Shown here: piece by piece, positions 53,985 through 64,000 of the stretch
How positions within the stretch are numbered: the stretch's first letter is position 1
How the letters are laid out: the number at the start of each line of letters is the position of its first letter
Origin: Siphonodentalium dalli
Lineage: Eukaryota > Mollusca > Scaphopoda > Gadilida > Siphonodentaliidae
NCBI GenBank assembly: GCA_032622095.1
Contig: CP136066.1
Coordinates: forward strand, 227,546,961-227,610,960
Length of the DNA: 64,000 nt
Reading direction: 5' to 3'
Program-made: the position numbers and the translations under genes
Notes under the pieces: generated by a model
Told to the model about the DNA's origin: nothing
Databases searched by the model: none
Seen by the model: the letters and a program-made list of their open reading frames with translations, nothing else

Positions 53985-54990
53985 ACCATGATCAAAGTCA
54001 TTGACTTGAAAAATGTGGTGATACTCCAGTAATGACCACGGTATAACCGGTTGTATTACTGTATCCACAGCAGTATCAAAATGGGAACTCCGGTGGAGTT
54101 ACGGTACCATTTGGTTATGATACCACGGTCGTCACACCAAAAATTGAAGAAAATAATATGTCCATGAGGATCTTGTTAAAAGATAGGTAAGTGTTGCCGG
54201 TGGGTACATGTACATGTATACATGTATATTGTACATGTATGGTTAAAATAGTCACATCGGTTAAAAACGCCATAAACAGAAATATTATACATGTATTATA
54301 GACAAACCTTGTTCTTAAACAAATCATAAATATTGTGTAAATTGCGGCATGTTATTGGCATGTTAGTACCCTGTGTTATGTAAACAAACGCCATGTTATG
54401 TAAACAAACAGTACATGTACATAAAAAGTATGTGATAAGCAAAACACTCAACACTAAGGAGACGCCCACTTTTTGAACTTTTGTTAGAAATGCCCACAAG
54501 TTGATTACAACATACAGGTACATGTATATCTATCGCTTATCTTCACCTCTCAATATTTTTGTGTTGAATGGGTCACCATGAATCACTCTCGACATGAATC
54601 ACTCTCGCCACAGTGTTGCATGTTTTGCTTATCGCTCACTATTTACGTGCTGTACCATATATAAACAAACGATCGGCTCATACATGTACAAAGTGTGATT
54701 TGTGGATAATAATGCATTCATAATATGATCATTATTCTATATTATTAGTATATTTTTGGGGAAATTTTCATAATTTGGTATTAAACTGTTATTTATAAAT
54801 TACAACCTATAACGAAGGCCATCCATGTCTTTAAGTGCCACAGATATGAGGAGAATCACTGCATTTTATTTTCATGTATGCGAACCAGGACCACATGTGT
54901 CGTGGTGCAACCAAGGTACATGTAGTGTTCAAGCGGTAACCTTAGCCCAGTGTTGGAGGTTACCGCAGTATTACTGGGATAACATCACGT
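53985..54990 (+). repeat. Left arm of a 3.1-kb inverted repeat
   Basis: Arm landmarks in order: CATTGACTTGAAAAA.G.GGTGATAC, AGTAATGACCACGGTAT, ATGTCCATGAG.ATCTTG, AAAACGCCATAAACAGAAAT, ACAAACCTTGTTCTTA, GTAAACAAACAGTACATGTA, GATAAGCAAAACACTCAACA, TGGATAATAATGCATTCATA, GGAGAATCACTGCATTTTAT and GTTGGAGGTTACCGCAGTAT. Each recurs in reverse in 56060-57100. Non-coding. Confidence 0.7.
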
Positions 54991-56059
54991 TATACATGTA
55001 CCTGTAGGTGGTCAATTACTTTTAAGTACCGTTATAGCTGGACATACATTTACTAGTACATGTACTGAAGAGAAAGAGAGAGGGTCAGAGACACATTCGC
55101 ATTTATATATTATATACATGTACAGGCATTGTATTAATGTGCATTTTGGGCAATTAAAAATAAATTGAATTAGATAAATTGAATTAAGAGATACGGTACC
55201 GGTACGGTAGCAATTTCCTATATAAATACCACTCGAATTTAATTAAACCAAGTCTTCTCATATCACAACAACTTATGACACTGTATGATATTGGTTGGGT
55301 CGATGCTGTTTTGGACCGAGTCCCGTCCCGTCACTCTTCTATATAACAGACTTTATGCTCAGAATCGTGGGCGTGAGTTAACTTGCTTGTATGTCTTCGG
55401 ATTATATGTACCGGTACAGTAATGGTCTAAATAAACGACCCCTTAACCACAGCAGAATTATTAGTATAAACTTTTCAGGATTTAGTTGGAAATATGGCTT
55501 GTTGCCATTCATCGGAAAGCTCTCAGTGAGATCCAAGATGGCTGTCAGCATCCATGTTTTTCATCTGAAATTGTACAAATTCAATAGCTCCCATCTAGAG
55601 TTGATCCAAAAATGCCTGTAATTTTTCAATGCATTTCACTTTATATTACTGTAGGCTGACTGGTATAACGATGGATTAAAATTTGAAATCCAATATGACC
55701 ACCGGTGGCCATGTTTTTAAAATAATTCTGAAAAAATGGTAAGCTCCCATCTAGAGGACACCCCGAAATTGGGCCGAAGATCTACATTTGTATATGAAGT
55801 AACGGTATCCCAATATAACTTTTAAATATGGCTTATACACCGAACCAATTGTATATTATAAATATGACATTTAAATTTCTGATTTAAAAATTCAACATGC
55901 AAATGAAGGCTGTATTGCAATGGCAGACTTTTTATTTACATCGCATATTGTTGAATTGCCTTGAAAATTCAGGTTGAATCAATACTGTCCACTAGGAAAT
56001 TGGGAGTCATTTGGGCTTCTCGAGTTTGGGCACCCATACCTGTAACAGGTATCAAAACA
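54991..56059. other. Spacer between the inverted-repeat arms
   Basis: No gene is recognised. It includes a repeat stretch at 55420-55780 (GAAATATGGCTTGTTGCCAT; CCAAGATGGCTGTCAGC; two AGCTCCCATCTAGAG words) related to 18115-18305 and 2440-2800. Short ORFs are repeat translations. Confidence 0.45.
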
Positions 56060-57100
56060 ACCATAGAAATGTCCCTGTATACTGTGGTAACTTCCAACAC
56101 GGCGGTAAGGTGTATACTGTGTGTACCGGAGTTGCACCATGATGCATGTGGTCCCAGTTCTCAGGCATGAAGATAAAATGCAGTGATTCTCCTTATATCT
56201 GCGGTTCTTAAATGCATTGATGGCCTTTGTTATACATGTACAGGTTATAACTTAGAATTTTTTTTACCAAATTATGAAAATTTCCCCAAGAATATACTAA
56301 GACTATACCGTACAGGTACCGGGTAGAAGATAATAATGATAATATGAATGCATTCTTATCCACAAAAGTTGAAACACACTTTGACTTTGTGTGAGCCAAG
56401 CGTTTGTTTACAGGTATATACATGTACAGCACGTAAACAGTGAGCGGTAAGCAAAACACTCCACACAGTTACGATTCTTAGGAGAGTGATTGATGGTGAC
56501 CCATTCAACACAGATATCTTGAGGTGAAGATTAGCGATAGCTATACCGGTATGTTGTAAACAACTTGGTGGCATTTCTAACAAAAGTTCAATTACATGCA
56601 TGTAGTGGCGGTCTCCACCGTGTTGAGTGTTTTGCTTATTGCATACTCTGTATTTACCGGTACTGTTTGTTTACATAACATGGCATTTGTTTAAATAACA
56701 CTAGACTCACAGAGTACTAACATGACAATAACATGCTGAAATTTACACTATGCATTTATGAATGGTTTGTACATGTATACATGTAAGAACAAGGTTTGTT
56801 AACTTTGTTTATAATATAATATTATTTCTGTTTATGGCGGTTTTAACTATTTTAACAGCATTACCCTCTGCCAATGCTTACTTTTCCCTTAAACAAGATA
56901 CTCATGGACATATTATTGTCTTCAACTTTTTGTACCGGTATGATGACCCACTAATAGACTGCGGTATCATATAGTTGCTAAACAAACGGTACTGTAACTC
57001 CACCGCAGTGACCATTTCGATACCGTACTGCTGTGGATACTGTATACTATTGGTAATACCGTGGTCATTACCTGGGTATCACCCCGTTTTTCAAGTCAAT
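56060..57100 (-). repeat. Right arm of the 3.1-kb inverted repeat
   Basis: Reverse complement of the left arm. It starts near CTGTGGTAACTTCCAACACG, passes AAAATGCAGTGATTCTCC, AATGAATGCATTCTTATCCA, GTAAGCAAAACACTCCACAC, GTTTGTTTACATAACATGGC, ACAAGGTTTGTTAAC and TTCTGTTTATGGCGGTTTTA, and ends at ACCGTGGTCATTACCTGGGT and TTTTTCAAGTCAAT. Arms are diverged by substitutions and indels. Confidence 0.7.
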
Positions 57101-57104
57101 TACT

Positions 57105-58055
57105 AGTTAATTTCTCGCTATGACTATATAAAGCAAAACAAGCGATAAAACCATAAGATTATTTGTTTGTCATGTAGGTGCTGGGTGGGGGCGGGGGGGG
57201 GGGGGGAGATATCCTGACCTGGACATCTTCCCCCGCCCCATCCCAAACCCTGACTCAAAAAACTTGTTCTCAGAAGAAGTTAATTTCTCGCTGTTTCATG
57301 ACTATATAAAGCAAAACGAGCGATAAAACCATAAGATTATTTTTTTGTCATGTAGGTGCTGGGTGGGGGGGGGGGGGGGGGAGAGATATCCTGACCTGGA
57401 CATTTCACCCCCCCAAACCCTGACTCAAAAAACTTTTTCTCATAAGAAGTTAATTTCTCGCTGTTTCATGACTATATAAAGCAAAACAAGCAATACATCC
57501 ATACAATGATTTATTTGTCATGTAGGTGCTGGGTGGGGGGGGGGGGGGGAGATATCATGACCTGGACATCTCCCCCACCCCAAACCCTGACTCAAACAAC
57601 TTTCTCTTGGAGAAGCTAATTTCTCGCTGTTTCGTTACTATATAAAGCAAAATAAGCGATAAAACCATAAGATGATTTTTTTGTCATGTAGGTGCTGGGT
57701 GGGGTTGTGGGTGGAATATCCAAGCCTGGACGTTTGAAAGAAAAGAAAAAAATTGAATTAAAAAAAAACATTTTTTTGGTCATTTCGTGAATAGACAATC
57801 AAATTCGTGAAAACACTAATTTTGTCACTTTTGTTTTATTAAATACAAAAAAAATTAATAATTTTTATTTTTTTAATCTCAAAAAACATTTTTCTGGCCA
57901 TTTCAGAACCAAACGATATCATATGAGTGAAATTATGTTTTAGTCGTACATGGGGGGAAATATCCAGGGTGGGGGGGAGATATCCTAGGACATCTCCCCC
58001 CCCCCCGGGGGAAGATACCCAGGGGGAGATGACGTGTTACACCGGTACTAGTACA
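57105..58055 (+). mobile_element. G-tract tandem-core element, copy 2, left-truncated
   Basis: Four units (GACTATATAAAGC at 57122, 57300, 57470 and 57637; spacing 167-178 bp) are followed by the same right end: TTTTTCTGGCCATTTCAG, ATATGAGTGAAATTATG, GGGGGAGATATCCTAGG and GTGTTACACCGGT. The left inverted end is missing; the junction is with the right inverted-repeat arm. Confidence 0.7.
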
Positions 58056-59210
58056 TGTAACTACATGTATCGGTACATGTATGACAATTTAGCCAACAAC
58101 TATAGCTATCCTTAATGTAATTGGCCACCGATAACGTGGTGTCACCTCGGTAATTTATGTACTGTGGTAACATTCTGTGGTAACCACTAACCACCAACAC
58201 TGCTGCATAAAGGTTACCACTTCAAACCATGATGGATCAAAGAGAAATGTCACAACAGTAAACATGTTACTAAAAATCATGTACACTTTTTGTGAATTTG
58301 ACATGAACATGTTTTCAATGTAATCTTCCAGCTGATAGCACACTGTGAACTTTACACGACTTTGAAGTTGCCCACATTGTTTCAGCTGTCAAATTATAAA
58401 CTCCACCCATCGCCTGTTATCTGGCCGCATTGATTGGCATTACACATGGAAGTATGAACATCAAGTGCAGTGATTCCCCTTAAATTAATATACCGGAATA
58501 AGAAATTAACAGCAGTTTTAATGTGGTCATGGGAATTTGACCGCAACAAAACATTTGCTGGATTTTTATCGCTGTCAAAACCCATGACAACGTTGAATCC
58601 ACCATTTAGATCTTTCTCAAAACCTATACAGGTATGTACATGTATACCGTATCTGGATCATTATGCCTCCATATTGCCTTTGTTGGCGGGGCGCTACTTA
58701 AAACAATACCATAACGCGACCAGCACATGGATTACATGTGCTTGTGTTGGCTGTTGCATACACATGTACCGGTACACGTATGTACATATGCAGGAACGTG
58801 ACTATAGCTAGAGTAGGGCCATGGGAATCGGGTATTGAATCGGGTAACCGTAGTCAATGTCAACATCATAAAGTGGGCCTTAAAATAATAAAAGCACATT
58901 TATGATTCGCGACAGAATAGCCAAACAGGCTACGTTATAAATAAATATATAATTATTCTTCAGCTGGCCGCAAAATAACCATTATCAGTCCAAAGACTAT
59001 TACGCTGCTAGCGGCAGGGCTTATATTTCTACGGTAGATTCTCGCAAATTACCGTGGATTCTAGTGAAAAAGTATATATGGATTCTCGCAAATCCAGATG
59101 AGATATATGCGATATATGCCCTGAGTGGCATAATAAGAGTGTCTCTTTATCCCACCAGTAGCGGAAAATTAGCCACAGCCACTCTTCTTCAATGAGGAAA
59201 TATCGTACAT
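58056..59210. other. Non-coding stretch related to the inverted-repeat ends
   Basis: CACCGATAACGTGGTGTCAC, TACTGTGGTAACATTCTG and AAGTGCAGTGATTCCCCTTA resemble words of the inverted-repeat arms, suggesting a third degraded copy. The 113-codon ORF at 58470-58811 has no recognisable domain. Confidence 0.4.
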
Positions 59211-59597
59211 GTACCCCGCTCGACAAAACAAGTGTCCATTGGCACCGCGGTGTATTTGCCGTTCGGCCGTGGTGCCAGAGTTTGTAACTGCAGTTGAGCA
59301 CCGCGGCCGAACTGCAAGTACACTGCGGCCGAATGGCAAGTACACCATGGTCGAAGGGCAACTACCCGGTACAACGCGGTCGAATTCACCGTGGTTAGAT
59401 TTCTGGTTTGTATCATCTTTTTTTAGTTTAATGAACGTACCGGTACACCGTGGCAACTACACCATGGCCGAATGGCAAGTACACTGCGGCCCAACCGTAG
59501 TTAGCAGTTGGAGCCGCAGTGAAGTTGCATTTTGGCCGCTGTGGCAATGCTAACTGCACCGCGGTTAAGTGGACACTTGTTTTGTCCAGCAGGGTAC
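59211..59597. mobile_element. CCGCGG-rich foldback with internal 20-25-bp repeats
   Basis: Ends GTACCCCGCTCGACAAAACA and (opposite strand) GTACCCTGCTGGACAAAACA both continue AGTGTCCA and then CACCGCGGTG or CACCGCGGTT. Inside, TACACYRYGGCCGAAYGGCA recurs at least four times. All overlapping ORFs on both strands translate these repeats. The superfamily is not assigned. Confidence 0.65.
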
Positions 59598-60208
59598 CTA
59601 CTAGTAGTTGGCTAGTATCTCATAAATATTCATCAAATTACATGTGAGAATTTTCTCGAAATCATTTAAAATGTGAATTTAGGCTATAGGCTATAAAAGT
59701 TCTATTAAAACCGAAATAGTCAGATAGTTTTTCCCATTTCCGAATGATTTAGATTTTCACAGCATTTGATTTGTGGTGAATTTTCTCTCAAATTGTGTGA
59801 TAAATACAAGAAATCCGACTTACCTAACTCAGAATTAATAACACGAAGAGTTCCAATAGCCGTAAATAGGAATTGTAACAGTAACATCCCTTAATTAGTT
59901 TAAACGATGTGTAATTTCAGAATTTGGAACAGAAAACAGTCAACAAACATGACCTCTTTCACAGTGCGCTGCGACTAAACCAGGGAATATATACAACGGG
60001 AAGGTTCACTTCCTATTGGCTCAACGTAATGCATGACGTCGCCAGCATCCGCCATTCTGGTAGGATAGAAGAGCGAATGGCGTCATTGGTTACCGCAGCG
60101 CTATTCGTCTTGTGTGTAAACAAAATCGAAATAGTAGGCCTATAAAAGAATAAACAATCAGACAAAAAGCAACATTTGTGACTATATATCATACTTTAAT
60201 CCACCAAC

Positions 60209-60565
60209 ATGAAAAAAATATATTTTAAAGCAAATGAGTATTTATTTCAACCAAATTACGCTGTCTTTCTTGCCAGTTTTCGTTTGTTATTCAATGTCGA
60301 AATTTTGGCTGAGATCATTCAATTCATAACTGTGATGATGCCAATTCATTTGGAAACATTACAGAATAATTCCATGCTTGTTGGCTCTGGCGGCTATGAA
60401 GAGTCAAAAGTGTCAAAATCAAAGTGTGGGCGGACCGTGGAGTCCTGTGAGATTTTACACAATTCTGAGGCTACTCAAGTCAATAACATCAATGCTAGTT
60501 CAAGTAGTTGCTATGTGGTAATGTACATTCATTGGGCTGCACTAGCCACACCCTTACTCCCTTAG
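60209..60565 (+). CDS. Unrecognised 118-residue ORF inside the hAT element
   Basis: Starts ATG, MKKIYFKANEYLFQPNYAVF, with a hydrophobic stretch up to about residue 50, then a Ser/Asn-rich tail ending SSSSCYVVMYIHWAALATPL. No family motif was seen. It could be a chance ORF or a degraded remnant of cargo. Length alone is weak support. Confidence 0.2.
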   Translation: MKKIYFKANEYLFQPNYAVFLASFRLLFNVEILAEIIQFITVMMPIHLETLQNNSMLVGSGGYEESKVSKSKCGRTVESCEILHNSEATQVNNINASSSSCYVVMYIHWAALATPLLP

Positions 60566-60894
60566 TCATTGATACATTAATAATTTAATATTTGGAATCA
60601 AATACTTAGTCATTTCAAGCATTACCCATTAAAACAAGAATTCTGATAATATCAAATATTTAATTATGTACTAGGTTTATAGATTTATAAATAGGCTAAA
60701 TGTGATTTTTTTGTTCTGAAGAAAGATTAATTAATTAGTGAGTGTTCAAACATTTAAGGCTATATATAAATGTATTTTACTCATGTTGAGCCTTGCTTAG
60801 TCCTTGCGTTCATGGTATATGAGAACTCAGAGAATGATAATTTGGGAAATTGAGGCTACATATGGATATGCTTCTTTTTTATTTTAATATTTAA

Positions 60895-61286
60895 CCCTTT
60901 ACCCAACAGAAGGGCCCTGTGCCAATGCATTATCTTATATATGCGAGTCGACCATAGGTCGCCTCGCATGTATACGAGAATGCATTGGCTTAACACATTA
61001 AAAATTAAAAAATTGTTAAAGAATGTAAGAAAAAATGGTAAAAAGTGTTAAAACAAGATTTTTTTTAGGCCAATGCATTCTCTTATATATGCGAGGCGAC
61101 CTATGGTCGACTCGCATATATAAGAGAATGCATTGGCACAGGGCATAACTGTAACTATCACAATGTGGTCAAGGAGCCGGTTCCAATGATATCCATATTT
61201 GTATGGTTCTATTGAGACAGACCGAAGATATTTTAGGCTGTTGAAGCTTTATTTGGCCGGTTTTGGCCGGTTTGTTGGGTAAAGGG
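60895..61286 (-). mobile_element. piggyBac-like MITE (CCCTTTACCCAACA), copy 3
   Basis: TTAA at 60891-60894 and 61287-61290; 392 bp. Same orientation and nearly the same sequence as copy 2 (two cassettes, then GACAGACCGAAGATATTTTA and GGCCGGTTTTGGCCGG). Nested in the hAT element, hence younger than it. Confidence 0.85.
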
Positions 61287-62983
61287 TTAACAAAGATTGA
61301 AATTTTCACTCACATCAACGCAATATATTTTTATAACTACATCAAAATTTCCCAAATAAACTCATCATATTTAATATTAATGATATACACGACCCAGAGA
61401 TGCTATAATTTATAAATTCTTGAATAAATACTGGGTATTGTAAGTTATGTTTGCCAATATATTACATAGCAGTAGGCATGTAGTGTAGCCATGAATATAA
61501 GAACATAATGTCATCGGTTATTTTTGGAAAACATAGAGGATGATTGTATCTCCATGGCACCTCATAATTAATGATTGACACCATAAGGTAAATTAATCAT
61601 GATTGCGTGACACATGTCTATCACATTGTAAGTACCGGTACCACACCATTTGCTGAAAATGACACAATATTATATAGTGCTGTATGCTAATAACAGAACT
61701 TTAAAATTATTGTTTCCCCATACCATAGATTATATTTAAGAGTAGGCGGGTTGGCCTATATATTATATGTGCGATTTTACTTAACTTATACTTGCAGGTA
61801 GGTTTAAATATTTAAACTGTTATTTTGATATTGAAAATCTATAGATATCACACAAATAATTAAATATATAGGCCTACATCTGCCGCCATTCACTATACAT
61901 AGTCTATCCAACAGGCAATTTAAGTACTATAAGGACAAAACATGGATATGAAATGTAAATGAAATATTTGCTACTACCTGGTAAGTCTTACCGGTAGGCG
62001 GTAGGGTATTTTTGTATGTGGGTAGCAGGGTAGGTGTAGGACCAGGGAAGTTTATGATATCATGGCCCAAAGATTTGATATTTGGTGGATGTTTTTAAAT
62101 ATCAAGAATTTCAGATTGATAAAATGGCACTGCAAACATAATGAAATGTAGTGTATAAAGTGTAACATACTATTTATTTGTAATACAGTATACTGGTAGC
62201 ATGTATATGTGTCCCACCAACCCCTGTAATTGATGTAAACTCATCATATATTGATGGTACATACATATAGTGTATGCGAGATTAGTGAAACATATCATGT
62301 ATGCAGGACTCAATATAAATGGCATTAACTTGTACTCAGACTCCATAATTATTCCCATATCAACTGGTATGCTAGTTTCATAATAAAAGTGGCATATGGA
62401 ATGTAAGCCCTACTGAATGGTGCCCTTGGTGGAGCTTTTAAAACATGTTTAAATTGTGGTTATATTCTAAGCAATTAATTTAAATGACCAAGGTTGTGAA
62501 CTTTGATCCCATAATAGATCTCAATTTTTTTCCATAATAGATATGCAATTTTTTTAAAATTGGAGACATGACTCAGGTAATGTTATGGATATAGTCATTA
62601 GTCAAATTATGAAAGACAGTCGTATTTGACACAGAAATGCCACCCAGTAAGTTTGTTTCCTAGTACTGGTAGACATACAAGTTAAATGAATTTTCAATTC
62701 GATCCATTCGAATATATCATATATGGATATGGATTACCACTTTAGTTCCTCTACTTCAGCGATATGTTGATCCCACAAATATCCTGGATGCCACTTTGAT
62801 TTGTAAATCATTTTCAAACTCCCACACTTTTAACTTATTAGTAAAAGTAAACAAGGAAGTAACGATGCGATGACGTACGTTCCTACCAGGGTATCCTACC
62901 AGAATGGCGTCATGACAACCTCCGGTGATTACCACAAATGCGCGGAGTGAACCTTCCCGTTGTATATATTCCCTGGACTAAAC

Positions 62984-64000
62984 AAACAACATCTCCGTCA
63001 GCTGTCCATGACCTTGTCTTATCTTCGTAAATTCCTGTGTTAAGTATCGCAGCACCTCTGATTCGGTTGAGCCATAGTTAAATTGATTTCATGAAGTCTG
63101 AATTTCATACGATTATCAGACATACATGTAATCAGTAATTCAGTAAATTCACACTCATTCAGCAGCGGATATGATTGAAATTTCCAACTTCAATGCTTCG
63201 TAAAAATTACTGGAACAATAACGCATGCGCGTTGGCCTCATTTTCAGCTTCCGTTATCTCGGTTATATTCCCGGAAGGACAAATAAACAGACAAAGATTC
63301 GAACCGAAAACATTACTTGCGTCCAGCATGGACTGGCGCAAGTAATAACGATCTTAAAATGAATTGGCCGGTATATTTTATTAGTTATCAGGGTTATCAG
63401 GGTCGTAGTTGCATAACTTACAATATATCTTATTTTTATGCTAAGATAATTGCGTGGTTATCTGTTATGGCTTGATCGGTATTGCGGTTGACACAAATCC
63501 CATATATGGAAATTCCAAATACGGAAATTGACATGCGCATGCGCAGAACAGATTCAAGGGTCTTACTAAAAACGAAGCAATAAACGATTGATAACAAGAA
63601 ACACCGACCCAGTTAAATAATGATATTGGATGGCGGTGTATTGCGTCTTTAAGAGTGTGTTGATGTCTAAATCATGTGATTAACTAATTAAAAATAATTT
63701 CAATTTCAATAATTATCAGGTCCGCAGTTCGATCATGAAACAATATTTCTGACTTGTATGTTAAGACTTTAATTGCTTGGTAATTATTGAGATTGCAGTT
63801 TCCTTATATGGCAACTCCTTATTTGGAAGTTTCTTGCGCATGCGCAGAATTAATAGAATTCCATGAAGACGTCGCCATTTTTTTATTAGTCAAGGCAGAG
63901 ACATTTCTATTGACTTGTTTCATTTATTTAATTTATGATGGCGATGTTATTTGATCAATAATAGTCAATTTTGTGTTGATAACACGATGGTAAGATCAGT
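62984..64000. promoter_or_regulatory. Duplicated block with NRF1-type GCGCATGCGC sites
   Basis: TGCGCATGCGCAGAA-type palindromes occur at 63534-63547 and 63836-63849, and CGCATGCGCGT at 63221. The two main sites sit in diverged direct copies (TTATCAGG.TC.G.AGTT, GGTTATCTGTTATGGC / GGTAATTATTGAGATTGC, ATTGCGGTT / ATTGCAGTT, CATATATGGAAATTCC / TTATATGGCAACTCC) about 300 bp apart. NRF1 sites often mark animal promoters, but no exon is visible before the window ends, so the call is tentative. Confidence 0.3.

Larger units (their letters stand above)
59981..62975. mobile_element. Non-autonomous hAT element, 2995 bp, with perfect 8-bp target duplication
   Basis: GACTAAAC at 59973-59980 and 62976-62983 exactly flank the element. 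Terminal inverted repeats begin CAGGGAATATATACAACGGG followed by AAGGTTCACT, and similarity continues for over 100 bp (GCCATTCTGGTAGGATA on both arms). CAGGG ends with 8-bp duplications are classic hAT. The interior is AT-rich. A 118-codon ORF (60209-60565) has no hAT or zinc-finger motif. A piggyBac-like MITE is nested at 60895. Confidence 0.85.

Noticed and set aside
59029-59553. Several overlapping ORFs on both strands at the CCGCGG foldback
   Set aside because: They translate the same short inverted repeats in different frames.

Overview
This is a repeat-rich, AT-rich animal nuclear DNA window. Coding exons are separated by kilobase introns with GT-AG borders. Transposon debris fills most of the rest: TTAA-flanked MITEs, hAT-type elements with 8-bp target duplications, an LTR retrotransposon, a decayed non-LTR element and a 6-kb minisatellite. 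Short words such as ACATGTA and ACCGGTA recur throughout. Several elements have a tandem core of about 170-bp units followed by an ACGG-type microsatellite, an architecture described for bivalve 'pearl'/Helentron-like elements. I infer a marine lophotrochozoan, most likely a bivalve mollusc. That is an inference, not proof.

The one host gene I can reconstruct lies on the minus strand from 23431 to 9344. Five exons (23337-23431, 20038-20174, 18676-18751, 13038-13161, 9344-9580) join with consistent splice phases (2, 1, 2, 0) into a 222-residue protein. It has a GNAT acetyltransferase fold and a C-terminal poly-proline stretch, matching the actin N-terminal acetyltransferase NAA80. Its introns are packed with MITEs, and one MITE sits about 10 bp upstream of the exon-4 splice acceptor.

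Layout. 1-2000: nested tandem-core repeats. 2000-4300: small MITEs and degenerate repeats. 4517-8116 (minus): a broken non-LTR retroelement with a coiled-coil ORF1 and an APE-type endonuclease but no visible reverse transcriptase. 9344-23431: the NAA80 gene. 23430-29900: intergenic DNA with a dispersed GTGACTGACGTTAC motif, Tc1-like and piggyBac-like MITEs, and a 1.34-kb element hosting two of them. 29900-33300: an AACCCAACGTTGGGTT element, a broken hAT-like transposase fragment, a TATA promoter candidate and a CG-rich TTAA foldback. 33470-39480: about 167 copies of a 36-bp minisatellite with higher-order repeats. 41549-45631: a young gag-bearing LTR retrotransposon. 50357-51470: a small hAT element. 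52345-58055: G-tract tandem elements bracketing a 3.1-kb inverted repeat. 59211-59597: a CCGCGG-rich foldback. 59981-62975: a 3-kb hAT element containing a piggyBac-like MITE. 63190-64000: duplicated DNA with NRF1-type sites.

All family assignments rest on motifs, termini and target duplications read by eye. No database search was run.
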